In this document: positions 8,797-17,438 of the stretch, one piece after another | Layout: every line of letters begins with the position of its first letter | Numbering within the stretch: the stretch's first letter is position 1 | Origin: Yoonia vestfoldensis DSM 16212 | Lineage (GTDB): Bacteria > Pseudomonadota > Alphaproteobacteria > Rhodobacterales > Rhodobacteraceae | NCBI RefSeq assembly: GCF_000382265.1 | Contig: NZ_KB907994.1 | Span: 1 to 44,937, forward strand | Direction: 5' to 3' | DNA length: 44,937 nt | Notes under the pieces: generated by a model | What the model was told of the DNA's origin: nothing | Database searches by the model: none | The model's input: the letters and a program-made list of their open reading frames with translations, nothing else | Program-made: the position numbers and the translations under genes

Positions 8797-9495
8797 ATGA
8801 CGCAGACCCCCACCGATCCCGTCAAGCTCCAGTTGCTGGACGCCATTGTGCCACATGTCGCGTTCGATGGCTGGGCGCGCGCAGCCTTTGACGCGGCCAT
8901 CGCCGACAGTGGAGTTGATCCCGCATTGGCCCGCACGCTGTGTCCGCGCGGGGCGGTTGATCTGGCCATCGCATTTCATGAACAGGGTGATCAGGCGATG
9001 GTCGCTGCGCTGCACGCGGCTGACCTGACGGGCATGCGGTTTCGCGACAAGGTCGCCCATGCGATCCGCCTGCGCATCCGCGCGATCCCCGACAAGGAAG
9101 CGGTGCGCCGCGGCACGGCGCTTTTCGCGCTGCCGCATATGGCAGCCGATGGCGCGCGGCTGATCTGGGGCACGGCGGACCAGATATGGACGGCGCTTGG
9201 CGATACGTCGGACGATGCGAACTGGTACACCAAGCGGCTGACCCTGTCGGGCGTCTATGCGTCGGTCGTCTTGTACTGGCTGGGCGACGACAGCACAGGC
9301 GGGCAGGCGACGGATGCGTTCATCGACCGGCGCATCGGCGACGTCATGCAATTCGAAAAGGTCAAGGCGCAGATGCGCGACAATGCCTTGCTGAAACCGC
9401 TGACGGTCCCTTTTGGCAAGTTGATGGCAGGGATCAAGGCCCCGCGCCGTGACGTGGACCCCGACCTGCCGGGCGTCTGGCGCGACCCGACATGA
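8797..9495 (+). CDS. COQ9 family ubiquinone biosynthesis protein
   Basis: A 232-residue member of the COQ9 family, recognised from the TetR-like helical start (LLDAIVPHVAFDGWARAAFDAAI) and the C-terminal block with TVDQIW-like (TADQIWTALGDTSDDANWYTKR), LSGVYASVVLYWLGD and a final amphipathic helix near IDRRIGDVMQFEKVKA. COQ9 binds lipids and presents ubiquinone intermediates to the ring-modifying enzyme COQ7. The start at 8797 is set by AGGAGG eight to thirteen bases upstream; a longer frame from 8713 lacks a site. The stop overlaps the oxidoreductase start by four bases. A second quinone-pathway gene in the window is the UbiH-like hydroxylase. Confidence 0.9.
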   Translation: MTQTPTDPVKLQLLDAIVPHVAFDGWARAAFDAAIADSGVDPALARTLCPRGAVDLAIAFHEQGDQAMVAALHAADLTGMRFRDKVAHAIRLRIRAIPDKEAVRRGTALFALPHMAADGARLIWGTADQIWTALGDTSDDANWYTKRLTLSGVYASVVLYWLGDDSTGGQATDAFIDRRIGDVMQFEKVKAQMRDNALLKPLTVPFGKLMAGIKAPRRDVDPDLPGVWRDPT

Positions 9496-10466
9496 TGCAG
9501 GCCGTCGAGATCACGCAGGCAGGCGGGCCAGAGGTGCTGGCCCTGACGGAACGCCCCATGCCGCAACCGGCCCATGATCAGGTGGTGATCAAGGTCGCCT
9601 ATGCGGGTGTGAACCGCCCCGATGCCTTGCAGCGTGCGGGGCTATACAATCCGCCAGCCGGAGCCAGCGATCTGCCGGGGTTGGAGGCCGCGGGCGAGAT
9701 TGTCGCCTTGGGCGCAGGTGTGACCGATTGGAAGATCGGCGACCGCGTCTGTGCCTTGCTGCCGGGTGGTGGCTATGCCGGTTATGTCGCGACCCCCGCC
9801 GCGCACTGCCTGCCGGTACCCGGTGGCCTGACGCTGGCGCAGGCGGCCTGCCTGCCCGAGACGTTCTTCACCGTCTGGTCCAATGTGTTCATGCGCGGTC
9901 GTCTGCAGGCGGGCGAGCGGTTTTTGGTCCATGGCGGCAGTTCCGGCATCGGCACGACCGCGATCCAACTGGCGCATGTCTTTGGTGCGCGGGTGTTCAC
10001 CACCGCCAGATCTGACGATAAATGCGCGGCCTGCGTGGCTTTGGGGGCAGAGGCCGCGTTCAACTATCGCGATACCGATTTTGTGGCGAAAATGAAAGAC
10101 ATAGGCGGTGCTGACCTGATCCTCGACATGGTCGGTGGCCCGTATATCCAGCGCAATATCGCAGCTTTGGCAGATGACGGGCGGCTGGTCCAGATTGCAT
10201 TTCTGCAAGGGCCAAAGGTTGAATTAAACCTTGTACAGTTGATGACCCGTCGCCTGACGATCACCGGATCGACGCTGCGCCCGCAATCGGACCTTGCCAA
10301 AGCGCGGATCGCGCAGGACTTGCGCCAGCATGTCTGGCCGCTGATCGCTTCGGGCCGCGTGCGCCCTGTCATGGATCAGGAATTTGCCTTGGCCGATGCC
10401 ACCGCCGCCCATGCGCGGATGGAAAGCAGCGCGCATATCGGCAAGATCGTGTTGAAGGTCGGCTGA
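9492..10466 (+). CDS. NAD(P)H:quinone oxidoreductase, MDR family
   Basis: A 324-residue zinc-free medium-chain dehydrogenase of the zeta-crystallin/PIG3 type. It has the N-terminal GroES-like half (VVIKVAYAGVNRPDALQRAG), the NADPH-binding motif VHGGSSGIGTTAIQLA, and the C-terminal LTITGSTLRPQ block of PIG3-like quinone oxidoreductases. No structural zinc cysteines are present. Its ATG overlaps the COQ9 stop (ATGA), so both are probably co-translated. Physiological quinone or enal substrate unknown. Confidence 0.9.
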   Translation: MMQAVEITQAGGPEVLALTERPMPQPAHDQVVIKVAYAGVNRPDALQRAGLYNPPAGASDLPGLEAAGEIVALGAGVTDWKIGDRVCALLPGGGYAGYVATPAAHCLPVPGGLTLAQAACLPETFFTVWSNVFMRGRLQAGERFLVHGGSSGIGTTAIQLAHVFGARVFTTARSDDKCAACVALGAEAAFNYRDTDFVAKMKDIGGADLILDMVGGPYIQRNIAALADDGRLVQIAFLQGPKVELNLVQLMTRRLTITGSTLRPQSDLAKARIAQDLRQHVWPLIASGRVRPVMDQEFALADATAAHARMESSAHIGKIVLKVG

Positions 10467-10471
10467 GGCAC

Positions 10472-10494
10472 AAAATTTTTCGACGAAAAGTTTT
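10472..10494. terminator. AT-rich palindrome in a convergent junction
   Basis: AAAATTTTTCG and CGAAAAGTTTT are inverted around a single A, a 23-base near-perfect palindrome with one mismatch (G·U in RNA). It sits in the 45-base gap between the quinone oxidoreductase (plus) and the TRIC-type gene (minus). Both strands end the stem with T residues, so it could serve as a bidirectional terminator, though the stem is almost all A/T pairs and weak. Confidence 0.45.
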
Positions 10495-10511
10495 ACCTGC
10501 CTCTCCGGCCG

Positions 10512-11135
10512 TTACTGCCGTGGCGGATAGGCTTTGTAGACCGCCAGTTTCCAGCCAAAGGCCAGACTGCCGGCGCGCAGCGCGAAGGTGACGCCCGCGC
10601 AGACCAGCAAGGCCAGCGGTGTCGCAAGGCCGAGTGCCAGCGCGAGCAGCGCCGCCACCCCGCCTGCCAGCGCGCAGGTGACGTAAAGCTCGCCCTGTTT
10701 CAGGACCAAAGGCACTTCGTTGCAGACGACATCGCGCATCAGCCCGCCCATGCAGCCTGTGATGATCCCCATGATGATGACGATCCCGAATGGTTGGTCC
10801 AGCGCCAGTGCCACGGCCACCCCTGCAGGCACCGCAAAGGCCAGCGCGCAGGCATCCAGCCACAGGATCGTGCGATAGCGGCTTTCCAGCAAATGCGCTG
10901 TCCAGAACACGCCAAAGGCCGCAATGGCCGCGACGCCGATATAGGTCGGGTCGGCCACCCAGAACACGGTGTCGCGGTTCAGGATCACATCGCGGATCGT
11001 CCCGCCGCCCACCGCCGTCAGGCTGGCGATGAACACAAAGCCCACGATATCAAGCTGCGCACGGCTGGCGACCAACGCCCCTGTCAGCGCAAAGACAAAG
11101 ACCGCCGCGTAATCAAGGACCATCAGCAGCGTCAT
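10512..11135 (-). CDS. TRIC-type cation channel family protein (UPF0126)
   Basis: A 207-residue integral membrane protein with about seven hydrophobic segments and an internal duplication: two copies of the UPF0126/TRIC unit, each with a GG(G/L)(T/M)RD motif ([16 protein letters not shown] and [16 protein letters not shown]). Prokaryotic TRIC proteins form trimers conducting K+ and Na+; some members have instead been linked to glycine transport, so the substrate is uncertain. The ATG at 11133–11135 overlaps the rnhA stop by ATGA. It is the last gene of the ispH operon. Confidence 0.85.
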   Translation of the reverse strand: MTLLMVLDYAAVFVFALTGALVASRAQLDIVGFVFIASLTAVGGGTIRDVILNRDTVFWVADPTYIGVAAIAAFGVFWTAHLLESRYRTILWLDACALAFAVPAGVAVALALDQPFGIVIIMGIITGCMGGLMRDVVCNEVPLVLKQGELYVTCALAGGVAALLALALGLATPLALLVCAGVTFALRAGSLAFGWKLAVYKAYPPRQ

Positions 11136-11584
11136 GGCTTGAACGGGGCCATGCCCGCGCGGGCGAGTTCGTCGGCGCGTTCGTTTTCGGGGTGGCCTGC
11201 GTGCCCTTTGACCCATTCCCAGCGGACCTTGTGCTGGGCTGTGGCGGCATCCAGCCTGCGCCACAGGTCCTCGTTCTTGACGGGTTTGTTTGCGGATGTT
11301 TTCCAGCCGCGTTTCTTCCAGCCGTGAATCCAGCTGGTGATGCCGTCTTTGACATAGGCGCTGTCGGTGACGATGGTGATTTCCGTCGCCCGCCCCAGCG
11401 TTTCAAGCGCCGAAATCGCGGCGAGCAGTTCCATGCGGTTGTTGGTCGTCAGCGCCTCGCCACCTGACAGAGGTCGCTCCTTGACCACGGTATCGCCGTC
11501 ACGTGCGATCAGCAGCGCGCCCCAGCCGCCGGGGCCAGGATTGCCCGAACAGGCCCCGTCGGTATAGGCGTAAAGCTCGGGCAT
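11132..11584 (-). CDS. rnhA: Ribonuclease HI
   Basis: A 150-residue RNase H1 that cleaves the RNA strand of RNA/DNA hybrids. The four carboxylates are all present: Asp9 in [11 protein letters not shown], Glu52 in NNRMELLA, Asp74 in TDSAYVKDG and Asp138 in ERADELA, with His125-equivalent in [12 protein letters not shown]. The basic handle ([18 protein letters not shown]) is present. The start overlaps the DUF3429 stop by four bases, and the stop overlaps the TRIC start. Confidence 0.96.
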   Translation of the reverse strand: MPELYAYTDGACSGNPGPGGWGALLIARDGDTVVKERPLSGGEALTTNNRMELLAAISALETLGRATEITIVTDSAYVKDGITSWIHGWKKRGWKTSANKPVKNEDLWRRLDAATAQHKVRWEWVKGHAGHPENERADELARAGMAPFKP

Positions 11585-12033
11585 CACAGCACCAGCGGCA
11601 GGAAGGACAGCACGACCAGTGCCGTCAGCAGCCCGCGCAGACGCATCCACCATTTCGGCGCAAGACCCATCTGCCAGAAATGCCAATCCAGCATCAGCAA
11701 GCCAAGAAAGCCGACGATCAGGTTGACCGCCGCCCCTGTCGGCCCACCGCCTGTCATGAAAAACGCCCAGAGTGCGGGGATCACGGACAGGATATATCCG
11801 GCGGTAGCGGCCCTGCCGGTGGCCTTGGTGGCGAACCCCCACAGAACCCCCGACATGAACGACAGGATCACCGCGCCATAGAAGAGCTGCACATGGGGTC
11901 CGACAAAACGTGGCCCGATGGTCATCGTGCCCCATTCGGCAAGCTCGGGGCGCAGCACGGTCAGCGCGCCCCAGAAAAACGGGATCAGCCCGGCAAGGCC
12001 AAGCAACAGGGCGGAACGGGGGATGGTTGTCAT
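11584..12033 (-). CDS. DUF3429 membrane protein
   Basis: A 149-residue protein with about five hydrophobic segments. It opens with [20 protein letters not shown] and includes [19 protein letters not shown], the glycine/tryptophan-rich core typical of DUF3429. The family is of unknown function, is common in proteobacteria and some eukaryotes, and resembles TMEM69. Start and stop each overlap the neighbouring lysE and rnhA genes, so it is part of the operon. Confidence 0.82.
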   Translation of the reverse strand: MTTIPRSALLLGLAGLIPFFWGALTVLRPELAEWGTMTIGPRFVGPHVQLFYGAVILSFMSGVLWGFATKATGRAATAGYILSVIPALWAFFMTGGGPTGAAVNLIVGFLGLLMLDWHFWQMGLAPKWWMRLRGLLTALVVLSFLPLVL

Positions 12034-12644
12034 GCTTTCTCGAACGCCAGTCTGGCCCCGAGGGCGGCAAAGATCGCGGCGAAACTGCGGTTCAGCCAGC
12101 GCATGACGGCCGCGCTTTGCAGCAGCCTGTCGCGCGCGGCGGCAGCGAAGATGCCGTAGACCAGAAAGACCGCAAGGGTCATCGCCATGAACACGGCCCC
12201 CAGCAGCAGCATTTCAGCGGTCGCCGTGGCGGGATCACCTGACAGGAACGGCGGCAGCAACGCCAGAAAGAAGATCGACAGCTTGGGGTTCAGGATGTTG
12301 ATCAACGCCCCGCGTCGCGCGATCAGGACAGCGCTTTGCCTTTGGCCATCGGCCTTGATCGCCAGCGCCCCGTCGAATTTCAATGCCTGCCAAGCAAGAT
12401 ACAGCAGATAGGCCACACCTGCGAATTTCACGATCTGGAACAACAGCGCACTGGTGTGCAGCAACGCAGCCAGCCCCACGGTCGCCGCCATGATATGCGG
12501 CACGATCCCGAAAGTGCACCCGACGGCAGCGGCAATCGCGGCGCGCCGTCCCTGGCCCAGCCCAAGTGCGAGCGTATAGATCACCCCGGTGCCAGGAGCG
12601 ATGCAGACGACGAAAGCCGTCACCAGAAATTGCAGGCTGATCAT
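12030..12644 (-). CDS. LysE/RhtB family amino-acid exporter
   Basis: A 204-residue permease with six hydrophobic segments and the RhtB signature near the N-terminus: [20 protein letters not shown] followed by AVGCTFGI. It also has the conserved NPK motif in [17 protein letters not shown]. Such proteins export homoserine, threonine, lysine or other amino acids using the proton gradient; the substrate cannot be read here. The start overlaps the ispH stop by one base (TGATG), the stop overlaps the DUF3429 start. Confidence 0.9.
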   Translation of the reverse strand: MISLQFLVTAFVVCIAPGTGVIYTLALGLGQGRRAAIAAAVGCTFGIVPHIMAATVGLAALLHTSALLFQIVKFAGVAYLLYLAWQALKFDGALAIKADGQRQSAVLIARRGALINILNPKLSIFFLALLPPFLSGDPATATAEMLLLGAVFMAMTLAVFLVYGIFAAAARDRLLQSAAVMRWLNRSFAAIFAALGARLAFEKA

Positions 12645-13594
12645 CAGGCCGGTTCCCGCAGAACGCGCGGTACCTTGAACTCGACGTTCTCCTTGGCGGT
12701 TTCCACCATTTCCACGGTCACGTCATAGCGGGCGCGGAAGGCGTCGATCACCTCGTTGATCAGGACTTCCGGCGCGGATGCACCTGCGGTGATGCCCATC
12801 GACCGGATACCGTCCAGCGCGCGCCAGTCGATGTCCGATGCCCGCTGGACCAATTGGGAATAGCTGCATCCGGCACGCGCGCCGACCTCGACCAGCCGTC
12901 TGGAATTGGACGAATTGGGCGCACCGACGACCAGCATCGCGTCGCATTTGGGGGCCATCGCCTTGACCGCTTCCTGCCGGTTGGTGGTGGCGTAACAGAT
13001 GTCTTCTTTATGCGGGCCGATGATCGCGGGGAAACGGGCCTGCAAGGCCGCGACGATATCGGCGGTATCATCGACCGACAGGGTGGTCTGCGTCACGAAG
13101 GCAAGGCGCGCTGAGTCGCGGACCTGAACTGTCGCCACGTCTTCGACGGCTTCGACCAGCAACACCTCGCCCTCGGGGAGTTGCCCCATCGTGCCGATGG
13201 TTTCGGGGTGGCCTTCGTGGCCGATCATGATCATCTGCAAGCCGTTGTCGGCGTGGCGCTGTGCTTCGATATGGACCTTGCTGACAAGCGGGCATGTGGC
13301 GTCGACATAGATCATCTCGCGCTTGGCGGCTGCGGCTGGCACGGCCTTGGGCACGCCGTGCGCGGAAAAGATCACGGGGCGATCATCGGGGCAATCATCC
13401 AGTTCCTCGACGAACACGGCCCCTTGGTCGCGCAGGGCGTCGACCACGAATTTGTTGTGCACGATCTCGTGGCGCACATAGACCGGCGCGCCCCATTTCT
13501 GGATCGCCATTTCGACGATCTTGATGGCGCGGTCCACGCCGGCGCAAAAGCCGCGGGGCGCTGCCAGATAAAGCGTTAGGGGCGGTTTGGTCAT
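12644..13594 (-). CDS. ispH: 4-hydroxy-3-methylbut-2-enyl diphosphate reductase
   Basis: A 316-residue IspH (LytB), the last enzyme of the MEP isoprenoid pathway, making IPP and DMAPP. The three [4Fe-4S] cysteines are Cys17 (RGFCAGV), Cys101 ([11 protein letters not shown]) and Cys200 ([14 protein letters not shown]). Substrate-binding His46 and His129 and the proton relay Glu131 (HPETIGTMG) are present. It heads a five-gene run in which each stop touches the next start. Isoprenoid supply fits the quinone genes nearby, but the other operon members have no known link to it. Confidence 0.97.
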   Translation of the reverse strand: MTKPPLTLYLAAPRGFCAGVDRAIKIVEMAIQKWGAPVYVRHEIVHNKFVVDALRDQGAVFVEELDDCPDDRPVIFSAHGVPKAVPAAAAKREMIYVDATCPLVSKVHIEAQRHADNGLQMIMIGHEGHPETIGTMGQLPEGEVLLVEAVEDVATVQVRDSARLAFVTQTTLSVDDTADIVAALQARFPAIIGPHKEDICYATTNRQEAVKAMAPKCDAMLVVGAPNSSNSRRLVEVGARAGCSYSQLVQRASDIDWRALDGIRSMGITAGASAPEVLINEVIDAFRARYDVTVEMVETAKENVEFKVPRVLREPA

Positions 13595-13661
13595 CGCATT
13601 CTCCTGCTGGTGCCAGAGGTAAAGCCTGACGCCGCGCGGGTCCAGCCCTTGCCGTTCGCAA

Positions 13662-14996
13662 TCAGCGATTTGCCGCAGCGGTCAGCCGCCAGAACCGCCA
13701 TGGCAGGATCACGGCGACAAAGCCGATCCCGATCCCGTAACCCGTCCAGACGCCAAGCGGCCCAAGTCCTGCCCAAAACCCCAGCACCGCCGCCAGCGGC
13801 AAGGCGAAGAGCCAATAACTGACCAGCGTGAACCGCGTCGGCCAGTCGAAATCCATCGCCCCGCGCAGCGCGCCAAGGGCGGTTGATTGCACTCCGTCCG
13901 CGACCTGGATCAGCGCCACGATGATGAACATCGCCGTGGCAAGGAAGACAACGTCGATATCAGTCGAGAGTGCGGCGGCGATGCGGCCCCCGAGCAGGAT
14001 CAGCGCAATCGTTACGGTGACCATCCAGACGGTCACGACGCCGATGGCAGCCACCGCGATGGGGCGCAGCCGTGCCGGATCACCCGACCCGCTCGCCTGT
14101 CCGATGCGGATCGCCACGGCCGCCGCCATGCCCAAAGGCAGCATGTAAAGCACGCCACCCACCGCCTGCACGATCTGGTTCGCAGCCAAAGCGGTCGCGC
14201 CAAAGATCCCGAGCATCAGACCAACCACCGCAAAGGCCGCCCCTTCGCCTGTATAGCCGATCGCCAGAGGCAGCCCGCCGCGCGCCAGTCTTTTGCGCAA
14301 GGCGCCGTCGGCAGAGGCACGGAACAGCCCTTGCCGCGCAAGCCAGCCGATGGCGACCAAAAGTGCCAGTGTCTCGGCAATCAGGCTGGCCAGCCCCGCG
14401 CCGATCAGCCCCAGCCCTTGCCAGTCGCCGATCCCCCAGATCAGCACATAATTCAGCGGGATGTTCAGGATGACGGCCAGAAAAGCGAAACCCGCTGCCG
14501 TCCATGGCCGGTCCATCGCGTTCAGCACCTGCGCGATCACCATCAGCAGGGCGACGGGCACCAGCAGTGCCGACATCGCCAGCCAATAGGGCGTGATGAT
14601 CGCCAGCACTTCGGCGGGTTGGCCGATCAGCGGCAGGATGAACAGGATCAGCGCCATCGCCGTCGCTGCGACCAGCCCCGCGAAAACGGCCAGCACCAGC
14701 CCCGCGCGCAAGGCGGCGGCAACAGCATCCGCCTGCGCGCCGCCGTGCCGATGCGCGGCCTCGATCCCCACGGCAGAGACGAACCCATAGATCGCGGAAT
14801 AAAAGATGATGATCGCCGCCGTCGTCAGCGACGCTGCCGCCAGCGATACGGTGCCCAAGGGCGCGATCATCACCGTGTCCACCACACCAATCAACGTCGA
14901 TGCCGCAAGCCCCGCCACGATCGGCAGCGCGAGTCGGATCAGCGGCCCTATTTCTGCCCTGACGGATGCAAGGGCAGGGCGAGATATCATCGGCAT
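13662..14996 (-). CDS. MATE family multidrug efflux protein
   Basis: A 444-residue MATE exporter with twelve hydrophobic segments arranged as two similar halves. Family landmarks are [23 protein letters not shown] at the first helix, [10 protein letters not shown] after the second, [12 protein letters not shown] around the middle, and [15 protein letters not shown] in the second half. MATE proteins expel cationic drugs, dyes or metabolites in exchange for Na+ or H+. An alternative start is the Met at 14990. It is divergent from a TetR-type regulator with two palindromic sites in the 64-base gap, so it is probably the main target of that repressor. Confidence 0.93.
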   Translation of the reverse strand: MPMISRPALASVRAEIGPLIRLALPIVAGLAASTLIGVVDTVMIAPLGTVSLAAASLTTAAIIIFYSAIYGFVSAVGIEAAHRHGGAQADAVAAALRAGLVLAVFAGLVAATAMALILFILPLIGQPAEVLAIITPYWLAMSALLVPVALLMVIAQVLNAMDRPWTAAGFAFLAVILNIPLNYVLIWGIGDWQGLGLIGAGLASLIAETLALLVAIGWLARQGLFRASADGALRKRLARGGLPLAIGYTGEGAAFAVVGLMLGIFGATALAANQIVQAVGGVLYMLPLGMAAAVAIRIGQASGSGDPARLRPIAVAAIGVVTVWMVTVTIALILLGGRIAAALSTDIDVVFLATAMFIIVALIQVADGVQSTALGALRGAMDFDWPTRFTLVSYWLFALPLAAVLGFWAGLGPLGVWTGYGIGIGFVAVILPWRFWRLTAAANR

Positions 14997-15017
14997 GTTG
15001 AAAGTCCGCGCAGGAAA

Positions 15018-15064
15018 ACATACGGTTCGTATGTCAGTGAGATAAAAACATACGAGGTGTATGT
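15018..15064. promoter_or_regulatory. Tandem palindromic operator for the TetR regulator
   Basis: Two related near-palindromes lie between the divergent MATE and TetR genes: ACATACGGTTCGTATGT (15018–15034) and ACATACGAGGTGTATGT (15048–15064). Both have the half-site ACATAC/GTATGT and a five-base centre; the first extends to ACATACG/CGTATGT. Their centres are 30 bases apart, close to three helical turns. The second covers the first ATG of the regulator gene, and the first lies 22 bases before the MATE start. The arrangement fits cooperative repression of both promoters by the TetR protein. Confidence 0.82.
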
Positions 15065-15684
15065 CAATGGGCGAACCTGCCCCGCGCCGCAGCCGTGGCG
15101 AAATGAGCGAACAGACGACGGCCCAGCTGCTGGCCGCTGCGCGCCGCGCCTTTGCGACGAGTGGTTATGCGGCCAGCGCGATGGATACGATCTGCGCTGA
15201 TGCCGGTGTGACGCGCGGCGCGCTCTATCACCATTTCGGCGGCAAAGAAGGATTGCTGGAGGCTGTCGTCTATCAGATCGACGCCGAAATCTCGGCCCGT
15301 CTCGACATGGAAGAGAAACGGCACGCCGATCCGTGGGTCGGGTTTCGGGCCTGTTGCAGGCTTTGGCTGGAACAGGCGCTCGACCCGGAAATCCAGCGGA
15401 TCTGCCTGCGTGACGCGCCATCGGTGCTGGGCCAGAAGCTGCGTGATCTGGACGAGATTTCCGCCATCGTCGAAATCCGCGATTCGCTGGCGGCGTTGAT
15501 GCTGTCGGGCCGTATCCGCGCCACCGACCCCGAGGCGCTGGCGCGCATGATCAACGGTGCGCTGGTGGATGCCGCCCTTTGGGTGGCAGCGGCTGGCGAC
15601 CAACCCGGAGCACAGCACGCGGCACTTGACCGCGCCCTTGCCGCTGCCGATGTCCTGCTGGACGGCTTGGAACGGCGGGACTAG
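15061..15684 (+). CDS. TetR/AcrR family transcriptional regulator
   Basis: A 207-residue regulator. The helix-turn-helix spans about residues 18–65, with AQLLAAARRAFATSGYAASA, MDTICADAGVTRGALYHHFG and GKEGLLEAVV, the standard TetR N-terminal pattern. The C-terminal ligand domain is of the type found in drug-responsive members. The first ATG (15061) lies inside an operator half-site and has no ribosome binding site; ATG at 15067 or 15103 are alternatives. It is presumably an autorepressor that also controls the divergent MATE gene. It ends 4 bases into the convergent NYN gene. Confidence 0.9.
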   Translation: MSMGEPAPRRSRGEMSEQTTAQLLAAARRAFATSGYAASAMDTICADAGVTRGALYHHFGGKEGLLEAVVYQIDAEISARLDMEEKRHADPWVGFRACCRLWLEQALDPEIQRICLRDAPSVLGQKLRDLDEISAIVEIRDSLAALMLSGRIRATDPEALARMINGALVDAALWVAAAGDQPGAQHAALDRALAAADVLLDGLERRD

Positions 15685-16253
15685 CTGCTGGTGCTGTCGG
15701 TGTCGGCCATGTCTGACCGCGGTTCGCGGGCGGGCCTGCCGATCACTTCGCGCAATTCGTCCAGTTCGATGAAATTATCGGCCTGACGGCGCAATTCATC
15801 CGCGATCATCGGCGGCTGGCTGCGGATCGTGGACACGACGGACACCCGCACGCCCTTGCGCTGCAAGGCTTCGATCAGGGGACGGAAATCGCCGTCGCCG
15901 GAAAAGATCACGGCGTGGTCCAGACGCGGGGCAAGTTCCATCGCATCCACGGCCAGTTCAATGTCCATGTTGCCCTTGACCTTGCGTCGCCCCATGCTGT
16001 CGGTGAATTCCTTGGCGGGTTTGGTCACCATGGAATAGCCATTGTAATGCAGCCAGTCGACCAGTGGCCGGATCGGCGAATATTCGTCGTTTTCCAGCAG
16101 GGCGGTATAGTAGAACGCGCGCAACAGCTTGCCCCGCCGCATGAATTCCTGGCGTAAGAGCTTGTAATCGATGTCAAACCCAAGCGATCTGGCCGCAGCA
16201 TAAAGGTTTGATCCATCAATGAAGAGCGCAAGACGCTCGTCCCGATAAAACAT
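15681..16253 (-). CDS. NYN domain protein (LabA/DUF88 type)
   Basis: A 190-residue PIN-like nuclease-fold protein. Acidic residues expected for metal binding are Asp13 (LFIDGSNLYAAA, with Asn16), Asp97 (KGNMDIELAVDA) and Asp120/Asp122 (FSGDGDFRPLIEAL). These match the LabA-like group of NYN proteins, which are thought to act on RNA; no substrate is known. A C-terminal tail of about 30 residues is polar. It converges on the TetR gene with a four-base overlap. Confidence 0.87.
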   Translation of the reverse strand: MFYRDERLALFIDGSNLYAAARSLGFDIDYKLLRQEFMRRGKLLRAFYYTALLENDEYSPIRPLVDWLHYNGYSMVTKPAKEFTDSMGRRKVKGNMDIELAVDAMELAPRLDHAVIFSGDGDFRPLIEALQRKGVRVSVVSTIRSQPPMIADELRRQADNFIELDELREVIGRPAREPRSDMADTDSTSS

Positions 16254-16305
16254 GAAAGTCCTTTCGACTAATTCCCTTGATCATCGATGTGATGTGAGTG
16301 GAAGG

Positions 16306-16333
16306 TTGATCAAGTAAACGCTGATATTATAGG
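16306..16333 (+). promoter_or_regulatory. Candidate promoter for folK with TTGATCA repeats
   Basis: TTGATC (16306–16311), a 16-base spacer and TATAGG (16328–16333) face folK. The palindrome TTGATCAA (16306–16313) overlaps the -35, and a second TTGATCA is at 16277–16283, 29 bases upstream in the divergent gap. A match by eye, not tested. Confidence 0.3.
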
Positions 16334-16366
16334 GTGGTGCGCGTGTGACAAGAGGCGCGTTGCGGT

Positions 16367-16951
16367 ATGATCGGCCAGATGACGCTTATTGCCCTTGGCA
16401 GCAACGACGGGTCGTTCCAGGGTGACGCTGCGGCAAACATCGCGTGGGCCGTCAGCCGAATCGCCCCGCTTGCGCAGGGTCCGGTCAGCGTCAGCCCATT
16501 CTACGCGACCCCGGCCTATCCCACGGGGTCCGGCCCGGATTTCGTCAATGCGGCCATGGCCTTTGTCACCGGCATGGACGCTGTGGCCATCCTCGAAACA
16601 TTGCATGGAATAGAGGCAGAGGCCGGGCGCAGCCGCGCGGTGCGCTGGGGGCAACGCAACCTTGACCTGGACCTGATCGCGGTTGCGGATCAGGTGCTGC
16701 CCGATGCCACAACACAGGATCATTGGCGCGGCCTGCCGCAGGATCTGCAGGCTGCGACCGCACCAGACCGGTTGATCCTGCCCCATCCGCGCGTGCAAGA
16801 TCGCAGTTTCGTACTGGTCCCGCTTGCCGATGTGGCCCCCGGCTGGCGCCATCCTCTGCTGGGGCTGAGCGTGGTGCAAATGCTGGACCGGCTGCCCGAG
16901 GCTGACCGCGCGGGCGTTGTCCGCCTGACCGATTCATCCGCGAAAGGCTGA
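16367..16951 (+). CDS. folK: 2-amino-4-hydroxy-6-hydroxymethyldihydropteridine pyrophosphokinase
   Basis: HPPK transfers pyrophosphate from ATP to 6-hydroxymethyl-7,8-dihydropterin in folate synthesis. The 194-residue protein has IALGSNDGS near the start, the substrate segment SPFYATPAYPTGSGPDFVNAA, the signature RWGQRNLDLDLI containing the two Mg-binding aspartates, and LPHPRVQDRSFVLVPLADVAP. Length is slightly above the usual 160–180. The Met at 16367 is preferred by an AGAGG some 12 bases upstream; the Met at 16379 is possible. It precedes rpoZ, which seems to have its own promoter. Confidence 0.93.
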   Translation: MIGQMTLIALGSNDGSFQGDAAANIAWAVSRIAPLAQGPVSVSPFYATPAYPTGSGPDFVNAAMAFVTGMDAVAILETLHGIEAEAGRSRAVRWGQRNLDLDLIAVADQVLPDATTQDHWRGLPQDLQAATAPDRLILPHPRVQDRSFVLVPLADVAPGWRHPLLGLSVVQMLDRLPEADRAGVVRLTDSSAKG

Positions 16952-16980
16952 AAATACGGGCAACTCGTGGCCACTGGCCC

Positions 16981-17009
16981 TTGTCAATCCCTTTTGAACG
17001 CACTAGGGG
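16981..17009 (+). promoter_or_regulatory. Candidate sigma-70 promoter for rpoZ
   Basis: TTGTCA (16981–16986), a 17-base spacer and TAGGGG (17004–17009) stand about 35 bases before the rpoZ start. The -35 fits well and the -10 moderately. The palindrome AGCTTCCGAAGCT (17013–17025) lies in the presumed leader. Confidence 0.45.
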
Positions 17010-17044
17010 TGCAGCTTCCGAAGCTTCCTGTCCGGAGATCTGTC

Positions 17045-17398
17045 ATGGCCCGCGTTACCGTCGAAGATTGCGTTGATAAAGTCCCAAACCGTTTCGAGCT
17101 TGTCATGCTTGCCGCGCACCGCGCCCGTGAAATCGCCGCTGGTTCGCCGATCACCGTGTCGCGCGACAACGACAAGAACCCTGTCGTATCGCTGCGTGAA
17201 ATCGCCGAAGAAACCCAGCAGGCCGATGATCTCCGCGAACGCATGATCGAAGCCAACCAGACCCAGATCGAGATCGACGAACCTGAAGAGGACAGCATGT
17301 CCTTGCTGATGGGCGCCGAAGCCGATCGTCCGGTCGAGGACGACATGTCCGAGGAAAAACTGCTGCGCGCGCTGATGGAAGCGCAGGGTCAGCGCTAG
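17045..17398 (+). CDS. rpoZ: RNA polymerase omega subunit
   Basis: A 117-residue omega subunit that helps assembly of the beta-prime subunit and forms part of a ppGpp site. It starts [20 protein letters not shown] and contains the family core [23 protein letters not shown] and [10 protein letters not shown], then an acidic alphaproteobacterial tail. The start at 17045 is set by MARVTVEDC; an upstream in-frame extension to 16967 is non-homologous. The rsh gene follows after 40 bases, the common alphaproteobacterial order. Confidence 0.96.
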   Translation: MARVTVEDCVDKVPNRFELVMLAAHRAREIAAGSPITVSRDNDKNPVVSLREIAEETQQADDLRERMIEANQTQIEIDEPEEDSMSLLMGAEADRPVEDDMSEEKLLRALMEAQGQR

Positions 17399-17418
17399 GG
17401 CGGGCTGTTCAGCCTGCC
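17399..17418 (+). other. Hairpin between rpoZ and rsh
   Basis: GGCGGGCTGTTCAGCCTGCC directly after the rpoZ stop can fold into an eight-pair stem with one G·U pair and a four-base loop. No T run follows, so it is unlikely to be an intrinsic terminator. It may stabilise the rpoZ mRNA end or attenuate rsh. Confidence 0.4.
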
Positions 17419-17438
17419 AATGATAGGCGCGGAACCAG

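Noticed and set aside
13887..15200. A 437-codon plus-strand frame across the MATE gene.
   Set aside because: Shadow of MATE with extreme Arg/His/Asp/Gln content; it also runs through the operator region and the TetR start.
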